A DNA stretch of 64,000 bases, taken from assembly GCF_014647835.1 (NCBI RefSeq), contig NZ_BMPY01000003.1:1-64000 (forward strand), in the 5' to 3' direction. The notes under the pieces were generated by a model. It had not been told where the DNA came from. It saw nothing but the letters and a program-made list of their open reading frames with translations, and made no database searches. Numbering within the stretch: position 1 is the stretch's first letter; each line of letters begins with the position of its first letter. Position numbers and translations under genes: made by a program. Positions 16,181 through 24,392 of the stretch are shown here, piece after piece. The stretch comes from Microbispora rosea subsp. aerata (lineage in GTDB: Bacteria; Actinomycetota; Actinomycetes; Streptosporangiales; Streptosporangiaceae).

Positions 16181-17409
16181 CAGAACAGTCCTTTCACGGC
16201 GGCGGAGGCCTCGGCGAAGGCGGTCAGCAGCCAGGTGATGTCGGCGTCGGAGAGGATGGCGGGCGGGGTGAGCCGGATGACCTTGTGCGCGTTGAGGCTG
16301 TGGTTGACCAGCACGCCTCTGTCCAGCAGCTCGAGCATGTAGGCGCCCGCCACGTGCTCGTCGCGTGTCTCCAGGCCGATGAGCAGCCCGGCCCCGCGGA
16401 TGTCGGTGACCAGCGCGGGGGCGAGCGCGCGCAGCCCGTCGAGCAGGGTCTGCCCCAGGGCGGCGGCCCGTTCGACCAGGTTCTCGGCGGCGATGGTCCG
16501 CACCGCGGCCCGGGCGGCGGCCATCGCGATGGGCGAGGCGGCGAAGGTGGAGGTGTGCAGGAACGGGTCACGGTCGAACGGCGCGTAGGCGGCGTCGGTG
16601 GCCACCATCGCGGCGACCGGCACCACCCCGCCGGACAGGCCCTTGCCCACGAGCAGGATGTCCGGGGTGACGGATTCGCGGTCGGCCCCCCACCAGCGGC
16701 CGAGCCTGCCCAGCCCGGTCTGGATCTCGTCCAGCACGAAGAAGGCGCCCCGCTCGCGGCAGATCCGCTGGACGTCGGTGAGGTAGCCGTCCGGCGGGAT
16801 GTTCACGCCGGCCTCGCCCTGGATCGGCTCCAGCACCACGCAGGCGTCCGGTCCCACGACGTCGGCCAGCGCGGCGGCGTCGCCGTACGGCACGTGCGTC
16901 ACCTCGGGCAGCAGCGGCCGGAACGGCGCCTGGTAGAGCTCCTTGGCGGTGAGGGCCAGCGCCCCCGTGGTCTTGCCGTGGTAGCCGTCCACGGCCGAGA
17001 TCAGCCGGGTCTTGCCGTGGGCGCGGGCCAGCTTGATGGCGGCCTCGGTGGCCTCGGCGCCGGAGTTGACGAAGTGCGCCCTGTTCAGGCCGGCCGGGGT
17101 GACCTCGGCCAGGGCGGCGGCGGCCTCCGCCGCGACCGGTTCCAGCAGCAGCCGGGTCGCCAGGGGATGCGTGCGGACCTGGGCGACGACGGCCTCCACC
17201 ACGGCCGGGTGGGTGTGCCCGAGCAGGAAGACGCCGTACCCGCCGCAGTCCAGGAACCGCCGGCCGTCGGCGCCGAAGACGTACGCGCCGTGGGACGAGA
17301 GCTCCACCTGGCCGCCGGTCATCTCCGCCAGCCGGGCGCGGCCCTTGCTCAGGTGGCGCCGGTAGAGGTCCAGTACGTCGGTCGCGGAGTCTTCCGCTTG
17401 TATCGTCAT
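16180..17409 (-). CDS. Class III PLP-dependent aminotransferase
   Basis: A 409-residue fold-type I, class III aminotransferase (ornithine/acetylornithine/4-aminobutyrate type). Motifs: [15 protein letters not shown] for cofactor phosphate binding, [11 protein letters not shown], the conserved Asp in [13 protein letters not shown], and the Schiff-base lysine in [10 protein letters not shown]. The product is mainly soluble and cytoplasmic. Next to a thioester-reductase-like SDR, the simplest role is amination of an aldehyde released from an acyl thioester. It could instead make an amino-acid precursor. Confidence 0.88.
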   Translation of the reverse strand: MTIQAEDSATDVLDLYRRHLSKGRARLAEMTGGQVELSSHGAYVFGADGRRFLDCGGYGVFLLGHTHPAVVEAVVAQVRTHPLATRLLLEPVAAEAAAALAEVTPAGLNRAHFVNSGAEATEAAIKLARAHGKTRLISAVDGYHGKTTGALALTAKELYQAPFRPLLPEVTHVPYGDAAALADVVGPDACVVLEPIQGEAGVNIPPDGYLTDVQRICRERGAFFVLDEIQTGLGRLGRWWGADRESVTPDILLVGKGLSGGVVPVAAMVATDAAYAPFDRDPFLHTSTFAASPIAMAAARAAVRTIAAENLVERAAALGQTLLDGLRALAPALVTDIRGAGLLIGLETRDEHVAGAYMLELLDRGVLVNHSLNAHKVIRLTPPAILSDADITWLLTAFAEASAAVKGLF

Positions 17410-17476
17410 GTCGGCGTGTCCTTCTGAGGGCTGTGGTGCCGGCGACCCGCAGGAGAGGGCGGAACGCGGGCCGGTT

Positions 17477-18526
17477 TCACGCCGCCGCCTCGCTGTCCCG
17501 CGGCAGGCCCTTGGCCTGGGCGTAGTAACGCAACGAGGCGACGAAGGCGTCCCGCAGGCCGGAGGTGGTCGGCGCGGTGATGCCGGGGATGCGGTCGCAC
17601 GAGCTCTCGAACGGCTGCGGGGTGCAAAAGAGCGCGGTCATCGCCAGCATGTCGTCGAACCGGCGGCGCCGCCATTTGGGCAGCGGGTCGATGAACACCG
17701 GGCGGATCAGCCGGTCCACCATGTCCTGGGAGACCAGCCGGGGCGCGTGCAGCTCCAGGCCCAGGCCGCGGCCGGTCTCCAGGGCCAGCTCGACCATCTG
17801 GTCCACGGTCACGGCGGCCTCGCCGGCCGTGACCCAGAAGTCGCCGTCGGTGACCCCAGCCCGCAGCAGCCCGGCGATGGCCCGGGCGACCACGTCCTGC
17901 GGGAGGAAGTCGACCCGTGAGCCGGGCTCCAGGGGAAGCAGGGGCAGGGCGTTCTTGAACACCGCGCCCGCGATGCCGTGCAGGCCCTGGAACTGGGAGA
18001 TCCGCCCGGTGACCGAGTCGCCGATGACCACGCTCGGGCGGATGACGGTCGCGGGCACCCCGGAGTCGCGCACCAGCCGTTCGGCGGCCCGCTTGCTGTC
18101 CAGGTAGAACTCCGGGCGTGCGGAGCTGCCGTTGTCGCGGGCCAGCTCGGTGCGCGCCACGAACGCCGTGCTGACGTGGTGAAGGGGCACGCCGGCCCGC
18201 TGGGCCAGGGCGATCACTTCCCCGGTGCCGCGGACGTTGATGTCGTCGGTCTCGGACTTGCCCGCGCCGAAGCTGGTGACCGCGGCGCAGTGGATGATCG
18301 CATCGATCCTGCGGACGACCTCGTTGTACTCGTCGCGGTCCAGTCCGAAGTTCGAGACGGTCAGATCGCCGCGGATGCTCAGCACGTTATCGCCGGTGAC
18401 CGGTCTGTTGCGGGTCAGGCAGATGACGTTGTGGTCGGTGAGCTCGGCGAGCAACGCCTGGCCGACGACGCCGCTCGCGCCGGTGAGCAGGACGGTGGGA
18501 CGGGCCGTGAAGTCGATGCCCGACAA
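17477..18526 (-). CDS. Extended SDR, thioester-reductase/male-sterility type
   Basis: A 349-residue NAD(P)-dependent enzyme of the extended short-chain type. The nucleotide site is VLLTGASGVVGQALLAEL at about 12-29, followed by IHCAAVTSFG and the YxxxK catalytic pair in FYLDSKRAAERLV with an upstream Ser in VSTAF. The closest general type is the NAD_binding_4/thioester-reductase group that reduces acyl thioesters to aldehydes or alcohols. It sits between the aminotransferase and the acyl-CoA dehydrogenase genes, which fits reductive release followed by amination. Confidence 0.8.
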   Translation of the reverse strand: MSGIDFTARPTVLLTGASGVVGQALLAELTDHNVICLTRNRPVTGDNVLSIRGDLTVSNFGLDRDEYNEVVRRIDAIIHCAAVTSFGAGKSETDDINVRGTGEVIALAQRAGVPLHHVSTAFVARTELARDNGSSARPEFYLDSKRAAERLVRDSGVPATVIRPSVVIGDSVTGRISQFQGLHGIAGAVFKNALPLLPLEPGSRVDFLPQDVVARAIAGLLRAGVTDGDFWVTAGEAAVTVDQMVELALETGRGLGLELHAPRLVSQDMVDRLIRPVFIDPLPKWRRRRFDDMLAMTALFCTPQPFESSCDRIPGITAPTTSGLRDAFVASLRYYAQAKGLPRDSEAAA

Positions 18527-18538
18527 CGGATTCTCCCT

Positions 18539-19669
18539 TCAGGCCACACGTAGGGGCTGGCCCGCGAAGTAGTCACACAGCTGCTGGGACATGCGCGCGC
18601 GGGACGGCGGGTGGAACATCAGCGCGGCGGAGGCCGCCGACAGGTAGGCCACGTCGCCGGAGCCGATATAGGCCATTCCTCCCAGTAGTTCGGTCGCACG
18701 ACGCGCGATGCGGCCGATGGCGTCCTGGACGGCGTAGCGGGCGCACAACGCCTTGGCGAACATGTCCTGACCGCGCTCGCCGTCGCCCATCGCCCTGGCG
18801 ACTCCCTCCAGCGTGGTCATCGCCGCCTCCGCCTCGATGATCAACGCGGCCCGTTCGACGGCGTCGGCCTTGCCGGCGAGCAGCACCCGCTCGGCCAGCG
18901 CGCTGGCCACTCCGAGGTAGGAGGCGCTCACCAGAAGCTCGAACCAGAGGAAGGTGCCGCTTTGCAGCTCGTCGAGCTGCTGGTCCTCGGTGGCCTCGGT
19001 CATGACGACGAGGTGCCGCGACACTTCGACGTCCTTGAGCACGACCTCGTCGCTCTCCGCCCCGGCCAGCACGAAGCTGTTCCAGAACGGCCGGATCTCG
19101 ATGCCGGGGCTGCCCGCCGGGATGAGCACGACGGCCAGCCGGTCGCGCCCCTCGTCGTCGGCGACCGTCACCGAGGCGGTGAGCATGTCCATGGAGCGCG
19201 ACAGGGTGCAGGGCTTCTTCGACCCGGACACGACGAGGTTGTCGCCGCGCCGTACGGCCCGCAGCGTCGGGGACAGGATCGGGGCGCCGGTGCGGCCCTC
19301 GGCGAAGGCGGAGGCCAGCAGCAGGTTCTCCCGGGCGATGCCCTCGAGCAGCATCCATTCGAAGCCGGTGCTGGTCTGGCTCACCTCGACCAGGCCGGCG
19401 ACGGAGAAGCCGTGCATGGTGGCGGCGATCGCGAGCGAGGGAGAACGGCTGCCCAGGGCCCTGTGGACGCGCACGGCCTGCAGCGGTGTGGCCCCCAGGC
19501 CGTGAAATTCTGTCGGCACCAAAAGCCGCGGACCGCCGGCGGCCTTGAACGCGGGAAGCCCCGGGTTGCCGGGCCGCTCCAGATCGGCCAGCGGAACGGC
19601 GGCGAGCTTGTCGTCGAGACCGGGCAGGAAATGCTCCAACTCCGCCCGTTCTTTCGCCATGAACTCCAT
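18539..19669 (-). CDS. Acyl-CoA dehydrogenase family flavoprotein
   Basis: A 376-residue protein of the acyl-CoA dehydrogenase superfamily, which oxidises or desaturates acyl thioesters using FAD. Visible parts are LLVPTEFHGLGATPLQAVRVHRALG in the N-terminal helical domain, the beta-domain strand NLVVSGSKKPCTLS, and the C-terminal helical domain ending in ATELLGGMAYIGSGDVAYLSAASAALMFHPPSRA. The catalytic Glu position is not obvious, as is usual for secondary-metabolism members. The ATG at 19669 has GAGGAGGGG upstream. It is the first gene of the leftward cluster, 12 bases before the reductase. Confidence 0.82.
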   Translation of the reverse strand: MEFMAKERAELEHFLPGLDDKLAAVPLADLERPGNPGLPAFKAAGGPRLLVPTEFHGLGATPLQAVRVHRALGSRSPSLAIAATMHGFSVAGLVEVSQTSTGFEWMLLEGIARENLLLASAFAEGRTGAPILSPTLRAVRRGDNLVVSGSKKPCTLSRSMDMLTASVTVADDEGRDRLAVVLIPAGSPGIEIRPFWNSFVLAGAESDEVVLKDVEVSRHLVVMTEATEDQQLDELQSGTFLWFELLVSASYLGVASALAERVLLAGKADAVERAALIIEAEAAMTTLEGVARAMGDGERGQDMFAKALCARYAVQDAIGRIARRATELLGGMAYIGSGDVAYLSAASAALMFHPPSRARMSQQLCDYFAGQPLRVA

Positions 19670-20316
19670 GGGCCCCTCCTCAGGTACCCCCCCTGGCGGC
19701 CTATGCGGGGAGAGGTGTCCGGCCTTTCGAACGGAAGAAAAGTCCATCCGAAATGCGTCCGCAACGGAGGTGAAAGTAAGAGGAAAGAAAGTCGTTACTC
19801 GACGGCGGAAGCAGCCGCTCGCCGGGCTCGCCGCGGGGTGTCCCCCGCCGTCCCGGCGGACGCGCGCGGCGCGTCACCGCGACGATCCGTCATTCGGACG
19901 ACCGACGGCGTAATGACCGCGTCAATCCGATGATCAACAAAGACCTTGACGATCGCATACTGATTTGTGCAAATGATGCCCTCAATCTTCCGCGTTGTAA
20001 ACCCCGGATAATCGTGCCGCCACCCGGCAAGGCTTCCCGGCTCCGCTTCCGCCGGCGGATTGAGTTCCGCCGTTACATAAGCGAAGAGAGCCGGGGCGAA
20101 TTCTCGCCGGAGAAGACGACGGGGGTGTCCGCACGGCCCCGTGGCGGGCTTCCGGCGCGCACGGGCACGCCGTGACCAGCGGCGGCGTGGCGAGGTGGCG
20201 CTTGCGCTCCGGGGGATGCCGCTTGCGGACGCGGGCGGATGCGGAGAGTTCGCAACTGCGCCATATCTGCTTTTGTCGAGATGCCGCAGCGGATTTTGCG
20301 AGGCATTGTGGTTGCC
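19670..20316. other. Long divergent intergenic region, lower GC in the centre
   Basis: About 647 bases between the leftward biosynthetic cluster and the rightward transporter gene. The part at about 19740-19800 probably carries the cluster promoter. From 19930 to 20010 the GC content falls well below the rest. I searched the translations for an acyl carrier protein (a DSL-type Ser motif) and found none, and no frame has convincing codon bias. Confidence 0.4.
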
Positions 20317-21420
20317 ATGAGCCGGCAACATACCGCCCCCGGCAACGGGCACGGCCACGGACATGGGCACGGTCATGGGCACGGTCATGGGCACAGCCAC
20401 GGGCATGGTGCGGGGGCGCTCCGCGCGCGGGTGGCGCATCTGCTGCGCCCGCACTCGCACGAGGCGGCCGACAAGGTCGACTCGGCGATGGAGTCGTCCG
20501 CCAGGGGGATGCGCGCGCTGTGGGTGTCGCTGGCCGGTCTCGGCGCGACCACGCTGGCCCAGGCGGCCGTGGTGGCCCTGTCGGGGTCGGTGGCGCTGCT
20601 CGGCGACACCCTCCACAACGCGGCCGACGCCCTGACCGCCGTGCCGCTCGGGATCGCGTTCCTGCTCGGCCGCCGCCCGCCCACCCGCCGCTACACCTAC
20701 GGCTTCGGCCGGGCCGAGGATCTGGCCGGCGTGGTCATCGTCGTGACGATCGCCGCGTCCTCGATCGCCGCGGCGTACGCCGCGATCGGGCGGCTCCTCG
20801 AGCCGCGGGAGGTCTCCCACCTGGGGGCCGTCGCGGCGGCGGCGCTGGTGGGCTTCGCCGGCAACGAGCTGGTCGCCCGCTACCGCATCCGGGTCGGGCG
20901 GGAGATCGGCTCGGCGGCCCTCGTCGCCGACGGACTGCACGCCCGCACCGACGGCTTCACCTCGCTGGCCGTGCTCGCCGGAGCCGGAGGGGCCGCGCTG
21001 GGCTGGTCCTGGGCCGACCCCGCTGTCGGCCTGCTCATCACGCTCGCGATCCTGATGGTGCTGCGGCAGGCGGCGCGGGAGGTGTACCGGCGGCTGATGG
21101 ACGCGGTCGACCCCGCCCTCGTGGACCGTGCCGAGGCCACCCTGCGCGCCACCCCCGGCGTGCTCGGCCTGGGGCAGGTGCGGCTGCGCTGGATCGGCCA
21201 CCGGCTCAGGGCCGAGTGCGAGGTCGTCGTCGATCCGTCGGCCACCGTGGTGGAGGCCCACCGGATCGCGGTGGACGCCGAGCACAACCTGATCCACGCC
21301 ATCCCCCGGCTGACGGCGGCCATCGTGCACGCCGACCCGCTGCCCCTCGACGGGGTGGACCACCACGCCGTCCTCGACGGCCACCGCCACGACCACCACC
21401 CGGCGCACCACCGAGGCTGA
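20317..21420 (+). CDS. Cation diffusion facilitator (Zn2+/heavy metal efflux) with His-rich N-terminus
   Basis: A 367-residue metal/proton antiporter of the cation diffusion facilitator family. The N-terminus is a Gly-His repeat (about ten GH pairs, residues 11-31) and the C-terminus ends in another His cluster (HRHDHHPAHH); both can bind zinc. The transport-site motif in helix 2 is LGDTLHNAADAL, and the helix 5 motif is VADGLHARTDGFTSL. Six membrane segments are followed by a cytoplasmic ferredoxin-like domain. The ATG at 20317 is chosen; a GTG nine bases earlier has the better-spaced GAGG. Confidence 0.88.
   Translation: MSRQHTAPGNGHGHGHGHGHGHGHGHSHGHGAGALRARVAHLLRPHSHEAADKVDSAMESSARGMRALWVSLAGLGATTLAQAAVVALSGSVALLGDTLHNAADALTAVPLGIAFLLGRRPPTRRYTYGFGRAEDLAGVVIVVTIAASSIAAAYAAIGRLLEPREVSHLGAVAAAALVGFAGNELVARYRIRVGREIGSAALVADGLHARTDGFTSLAVLAGAGGAALGWSWADPAVGLLITLAILMVLRQAAREVYRRLMDAVDPALVDRAEATLRATPGVLGLGQVRLRWIGHRLRAECEVVVDPSATVVEAHRIAVDAEHNLIHAIPRLTAAIVHADPLPLDGVDHHAVLDGHRHDHHPAHHRG
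20342..20408 (+). repeat. Tandem 18-bp repeats encoding the Gly-His tract
   Basis: The unit GGGCACGGTCATGGGCAC and close variants are repeated in tandem inside the transporter gene and encode alternating glycine and histidine. Such a tract can expand or contract by slippage without breaking the frame. Confidence 0.7.
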
Positions 21421-21650
21421 CGCCGTACGGTGAAACGCGGCGACGTCACGAGCACGGCCGTTTGGCGGGACGGTCAAGGGCCGCTGCTCGTGCGCGCGGC
21501 GGCCGCGGCTACGGCCGCGGGCGATCACGCTCCGGGCCGAGAGCCGCGCGCATACCGGGCCGTGGCCGTGCCGCGCCGCGAGGCCACCGCGCCGCTTCAC
21601 CCACTTTGTCCGCTGAACGCGCCGCATCGGCCGCTGGCCGCACCGATGGG

Positions 21651-21707
21651 GAGGTCTGTGCGCTTCCGGGCGTCGGGAGCGTTACGGTGCTCGGGATCAC
21701 AGACCTC
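21651..21707 (+). promoter_or_regulatory. 10-bp inverted repeat in the leader of the GH10 gene
   Basis: GAGGTCTGTG (21651-21660) and CACAGACCTC (21698-21707) are perfect complements separated by 37 bases. They lie 65-121 bases upstream of the xylanase-like gene's ATG. They could form an RNA stem or a two-part operator; the sequence alone does not decide. Confidence 0.4.
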
Positions 21708-21771
21708 TCCGCGGGAGCCCTGCGGCTGCCGCGGCGGGTCGCCCGCTCTGAGCTTCCCTGGAGGCCGCTCG

Positions 21772-23055
21772 ATGTCGTCCCGTTCCGTCATCGACCCCGA
21801 CCCGCTGATCAGGAAACACCGCACCGCGGGCGCGACGCTCACCGTCACCGCGAACGGCGCGCCCCTGGCGGGGCGGGAAGTCGTCGTCGCGCAGCGCCGG
21901 CACAAGTTCCTGTTCGGCTGCATCGGGTTCGACTTCATCCCGCTGGCCAACGGCGAGACCGCGACGGACTCCGGTGATCGGCGGTCGCTGGGCGAGTCTC
22001 CCGCGGCCGGGTCCCAGGAAGTCGCCGACCTGTGGTTCGAGCTGTTCAACTTCGCCACGCTGCCCTTCTACTGGGGACAGTTCGAGCCGGTCCGGGGCAG
22101 GCCGGACACCAAGCGGCTGCTCACCACGGCGCGGTGGTTCGCCGACCGCGGAGTCGTGGTCAAGGGGCACCCGCTCGCCTGGCACACCGAGACCGCCGAC
22201 TGGCTGATGGACCTGTCGAACGCCGAGATCGCCCGCGCCCAGGTGGACCGGATCCGGCGTGACATGACCGACTTCGCCGGCGTCATCGACATGTGGGACG
22301 TCATCAACGAGGTCGTGATCATGCCGATCTTCGACAAGTACGACAACGGCATCACCCGGATCTGCCGGGACATGGGCCGGATCCCGATGGTCCGGATGGT
22401 CTTCGACGCGGCCCGCGAGGCCAACCCCCACGCCACGCTGCTGCTCAACGACTTCGACATGTCCGCGGCGTACGAGTGCCTGATCGAGGGCGTGCTGGAG
22501 GCGGGCATCAAGATCGACGTGCTCGGCCTGCAGAGCCACATGCACCAGGGCTACTGGGGCGAGGAGAAGACGCTCGCCACGATCGACCGCTTCGCGCGGT
22601 ACGGCCTGCCCATCCACTTCACCGAGACGACGATCGTCTCCGGCCACATCATGCCGGAGGAGATCGTCGACCTGAACGACTACCAGATCCCCGAGTGGCC
22701 GACCACGCCCGAGGGCGAGGCCCGCCAGGCCGACGAGGTCGTGCGCCACTACAAGACCCTGCTGTCGCACCCCGCCGTGGAGGCGGCGACGTACTGGGGC
22801 CTGTCCGACGGCGGCTGGCTCGGCGCGCCGGGTGGTTTCGTCCGCGCCGACGGGACCCCCAAGCCGTCGTACGACGCGCTGCGCTCGCTCATCAAGGGCG
22901 AGTGGTGGCTGCCGCCCACCACGATGGTCACCGACGACGCCGGGCGTGTCCGCTTCGACGGCTTCCTCGGCGAGTACGAGATCACAGTCGGCGACCGGAC
23001 CGTCACGTTCACCCTGGACGAGCCCGGAGACGCCGAGGTCACCGTCTCCCTCTGA
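21772..23055 (+). CDS. GH10 endo-beta-1,4-xylanase-like enzyme, no signal peptide
   Basis: A 427-residue protein with a glycoside hydrolase family 10 barrel. The acid/base Glu180 is in WDVINEV and the nucleophile Glu285 in HFTETT. Other family landmarks are KGHPLAWHTE (residues 131-140) and LGLQSHMHQG. A short beta-rich region precedes the barrel (residues 20-50), and another follows it (about 385-427). There is no secretion signal, so it should act inside the cell on imported oligosaccharides, unlike most bacterial GH10 xylanases. GGAGG lies 8 bases before the ATG. A terminator follows, and a sugar-type epimerase and aldo/keto reductase lie downstream. Confidence 0.85.
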   Translation: MSSRSVIDPDPLIRKHRTAGATLTVTANGAPLAGREVVVAQRRHKFLFGCIGFDFIPLANGETATDSGDRRSLGESPAAGSQEVADLWFELFNFATLPFYWGQFEPVRGRPDTKRLLTTARWFADRGVVVKGHPLAWHTETADWLMDLSNAEIARAQVDRIRRDMTDFAGVIDMWDVINEVVIMPIFDKYDNGITRICRDMGRIPMVRMVFDAAREANPHATLLLNDFDMSAAYECLIEGVLEAGIKIDVLGLQSHMHQGYWGEEKTLATIDRFARYGLPIHFTETTIVSGHIMPEEIVDLNDYQIPEWPTTPEGEARQADEVVRHYKTLLSHPAVEAATYWGLSDGGWLGAPGGFVRADGTPKPSYDALRSLIKGEWWLPPTTMVTDDAGRVRFDGFLGEYEITVGDRTVTFTLDEPGDAEVTVSL

Positions 23056-23109
23056 CGCGCCTCTGATGTCCGTTTGACGGCGCGACGTCGACGGGCCGCA
23101 GGACTGAGC

Positions 23110-23144
23110 GGCGCCCGGGACCGTTTCTGCCGGCCCCGGGCGCC
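23110..23144 (+). terminator. Hairpin after the GH10 gene
   Basis: GGCGCCCGGG and its exact complement are separated by 15 bases, 55 bases after the GH10 stop codon. No T-run follows, as is common in actinomycetes. Confidence 0.55.
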
Positions 23145-23258
23145 TCGCACGTGGAGGGTCGCACGCCCCGCGAGGACGGCCGGGGGCAGGGCGACGGCTT
23201 GACGCGGGCCGAGTTCGCGCCCTAAGTTGCTACCGAAATCGACATTTTTCACAATTTT

Positions 23259-23274
23259 CCCGAAAATTTTCGGG
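23259..23274. promoter_or_regulatory. Perfect 16-bp palindrome, operator candidate
   Basis: CCCGAAAATTTTCGGG is perfectly symmetrical and lies in an AT-rich patch about 65 bases upstream of the epimerase gene. Its core, CGAAAATTTTCG, resembles the CGAAA-N-TTTCG type of element described upstream of Streptomyces xylanase genes (LacI-type regulators such as BxlR or XlnR). The match is by resemblance only. Confidence 0.55.
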
Positions 23275-23338
23275 CTAGCCGATACCCGCCGGACCGGGTG
23301 CGGCACGGCCCGTCGCCGCCACATGATTCGGAGTGCGT

Positions 23339-24376
23339 GTGAAGGTCCTCTACATCGGCGGCACCGGAACGATCAGCTCGGCCTGCGTGGCCGAGTCGGT
23401 GCGCCGGGGCCTTGACGTCCACGTGCTCAACCGGGGCCACACCGCCCGGCGTCGTCCGCTGCCCGACGGGGTCACCACGCTCACCGCCGACGTACGGGAC
23501 CGCGACGCGCTGCGCCGGGCCCTGGCCGGGAGCGCGTACGACTGCGTCGTCGACTTCCTCGGCTTCACGGCCGATGACGCGGCGGCGATGGTGGACCTGC
23601 TCGACGGCCACACCGGCCAGTACGTCTACATCAGCAGCGCCTCCATCTACCACAAGCCGGTGCGCCGGGCGCCGATCACGGAGTCGACCACCCGGCGCAA
23701 CCCCTACCTCGCGTACGCCAGGGACAAGATCGCGGCAGAGGACGTCCTGCGCCGCGCGTACGAGGAGCGTGACTTCCCCGTCACGATCGTCCGCCCGTCG
23801 CACACCTACGACGACGCGCACCCGCCGCTGCCCGGCGACTGGACGGCCTGGGACCGGATCGCGCGCGGCGACGAGATCGTGGTGCCCGGCGACGGCACCA
23901 GCCTGTGGACGCTGACGCACGCGGACGACTTCGCCGTCGGCCTCGTCGGCCTGATCGGCGCCTGGCAGGCGGTCGGCGAGGACTTCCACATCACCTCCGA
24001 CGAGGCGCTCACCTGGAACGAGATCTACGAGGTGATCGGCCGTACGGCCGGGACGCCGGCCCGGCTCCTCCACCTGCCCGCGGAGTTCCTGCCGGTCGTC
24101 GCGCCGGACTGGTTCTGGTCCGACCTGATCGTCGGCGACCTCCAGCACACCGCGTTGTTCGACACCACGAAGATCAGGCGGTTCGTCCCGTCGTTCCGGC
24201 CGGTCGTCACCTGGGCGGAAGGGGCCAGGCGGCTGCACGCCTGGCGGTCGGCCCACCCGGAGGAGACCACGGCCGACGCCGGAACCGACGCGGTGCTGGC
24301 CCGGCTGGCCGAAGCGCACCGACTCGCCGCGGCGGCCGTGGCGCGGCTGGCGCCGGGTGACGCCGACGGCTCGTGA
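23339..24376 (+). CDS. NAD-dependent epimerase/reductase-like extended SDR
   Basis: A 345-residue extended SDR. The nucleotide site VLYIGGTGTISSACVAESVRRG is at the very N-terminus. YVYISSASIYHKP holds the catalytic Ser region, and the usual YxxxK appears as YARDK (Tyr within YLAYARDKIAAE). The C-terminal domain carries WNEIYEVIGRTAG. Members of this atypical group include isoflavone-reductase-like and sugar-epimerase-like enzymes, so the substrate is open. CGGAG lies 5 bases before the GTG at 23339, which gives a clean MKVLYIGG start; a GTG two codons earlier is possible. It is followed within 16 bases by the aldo/keto reductase. Confidence 0.8.
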   Translation: MKVLYIGGTGTISSACVAESVRRGLDVHVLNRGHTARRRPLPDGVTTLTADVRDRDALRRALAGSAYDCVVDFLGFTADDAAAMVDLLDGHTGQYVYISSASIYHKPVRRAPITESTTRRNPYLAYARDKIAAEDVLRRAYEERDFPVTIVRPSHTYDDAHPPLPGDWTAWDRIARGDEIVVPGDGTSLWTLTHADDFAVGLVGLIGAWQAVGEDFHITSDEALTWNEIYEVIGRTAGTPARLLHLPAEFLPVVAPDWFWSDLIVGDLQHTALFDTTKIRRFVPSFRPVVTWAEGARRLHAWRSAHPEETTADAGTDAVLARLAEAHRLAAAAVARLAPGDADGS

Positions 24377-24392
24377 GGGAAGGACGTTCCCG

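Noticed and set aside
19670-20316. A hidden acyl carrier protein gene for the biosynthetic cluster
   Set aside because: No frame contains a DSL-type serine motif or ACP-like helix pattern.
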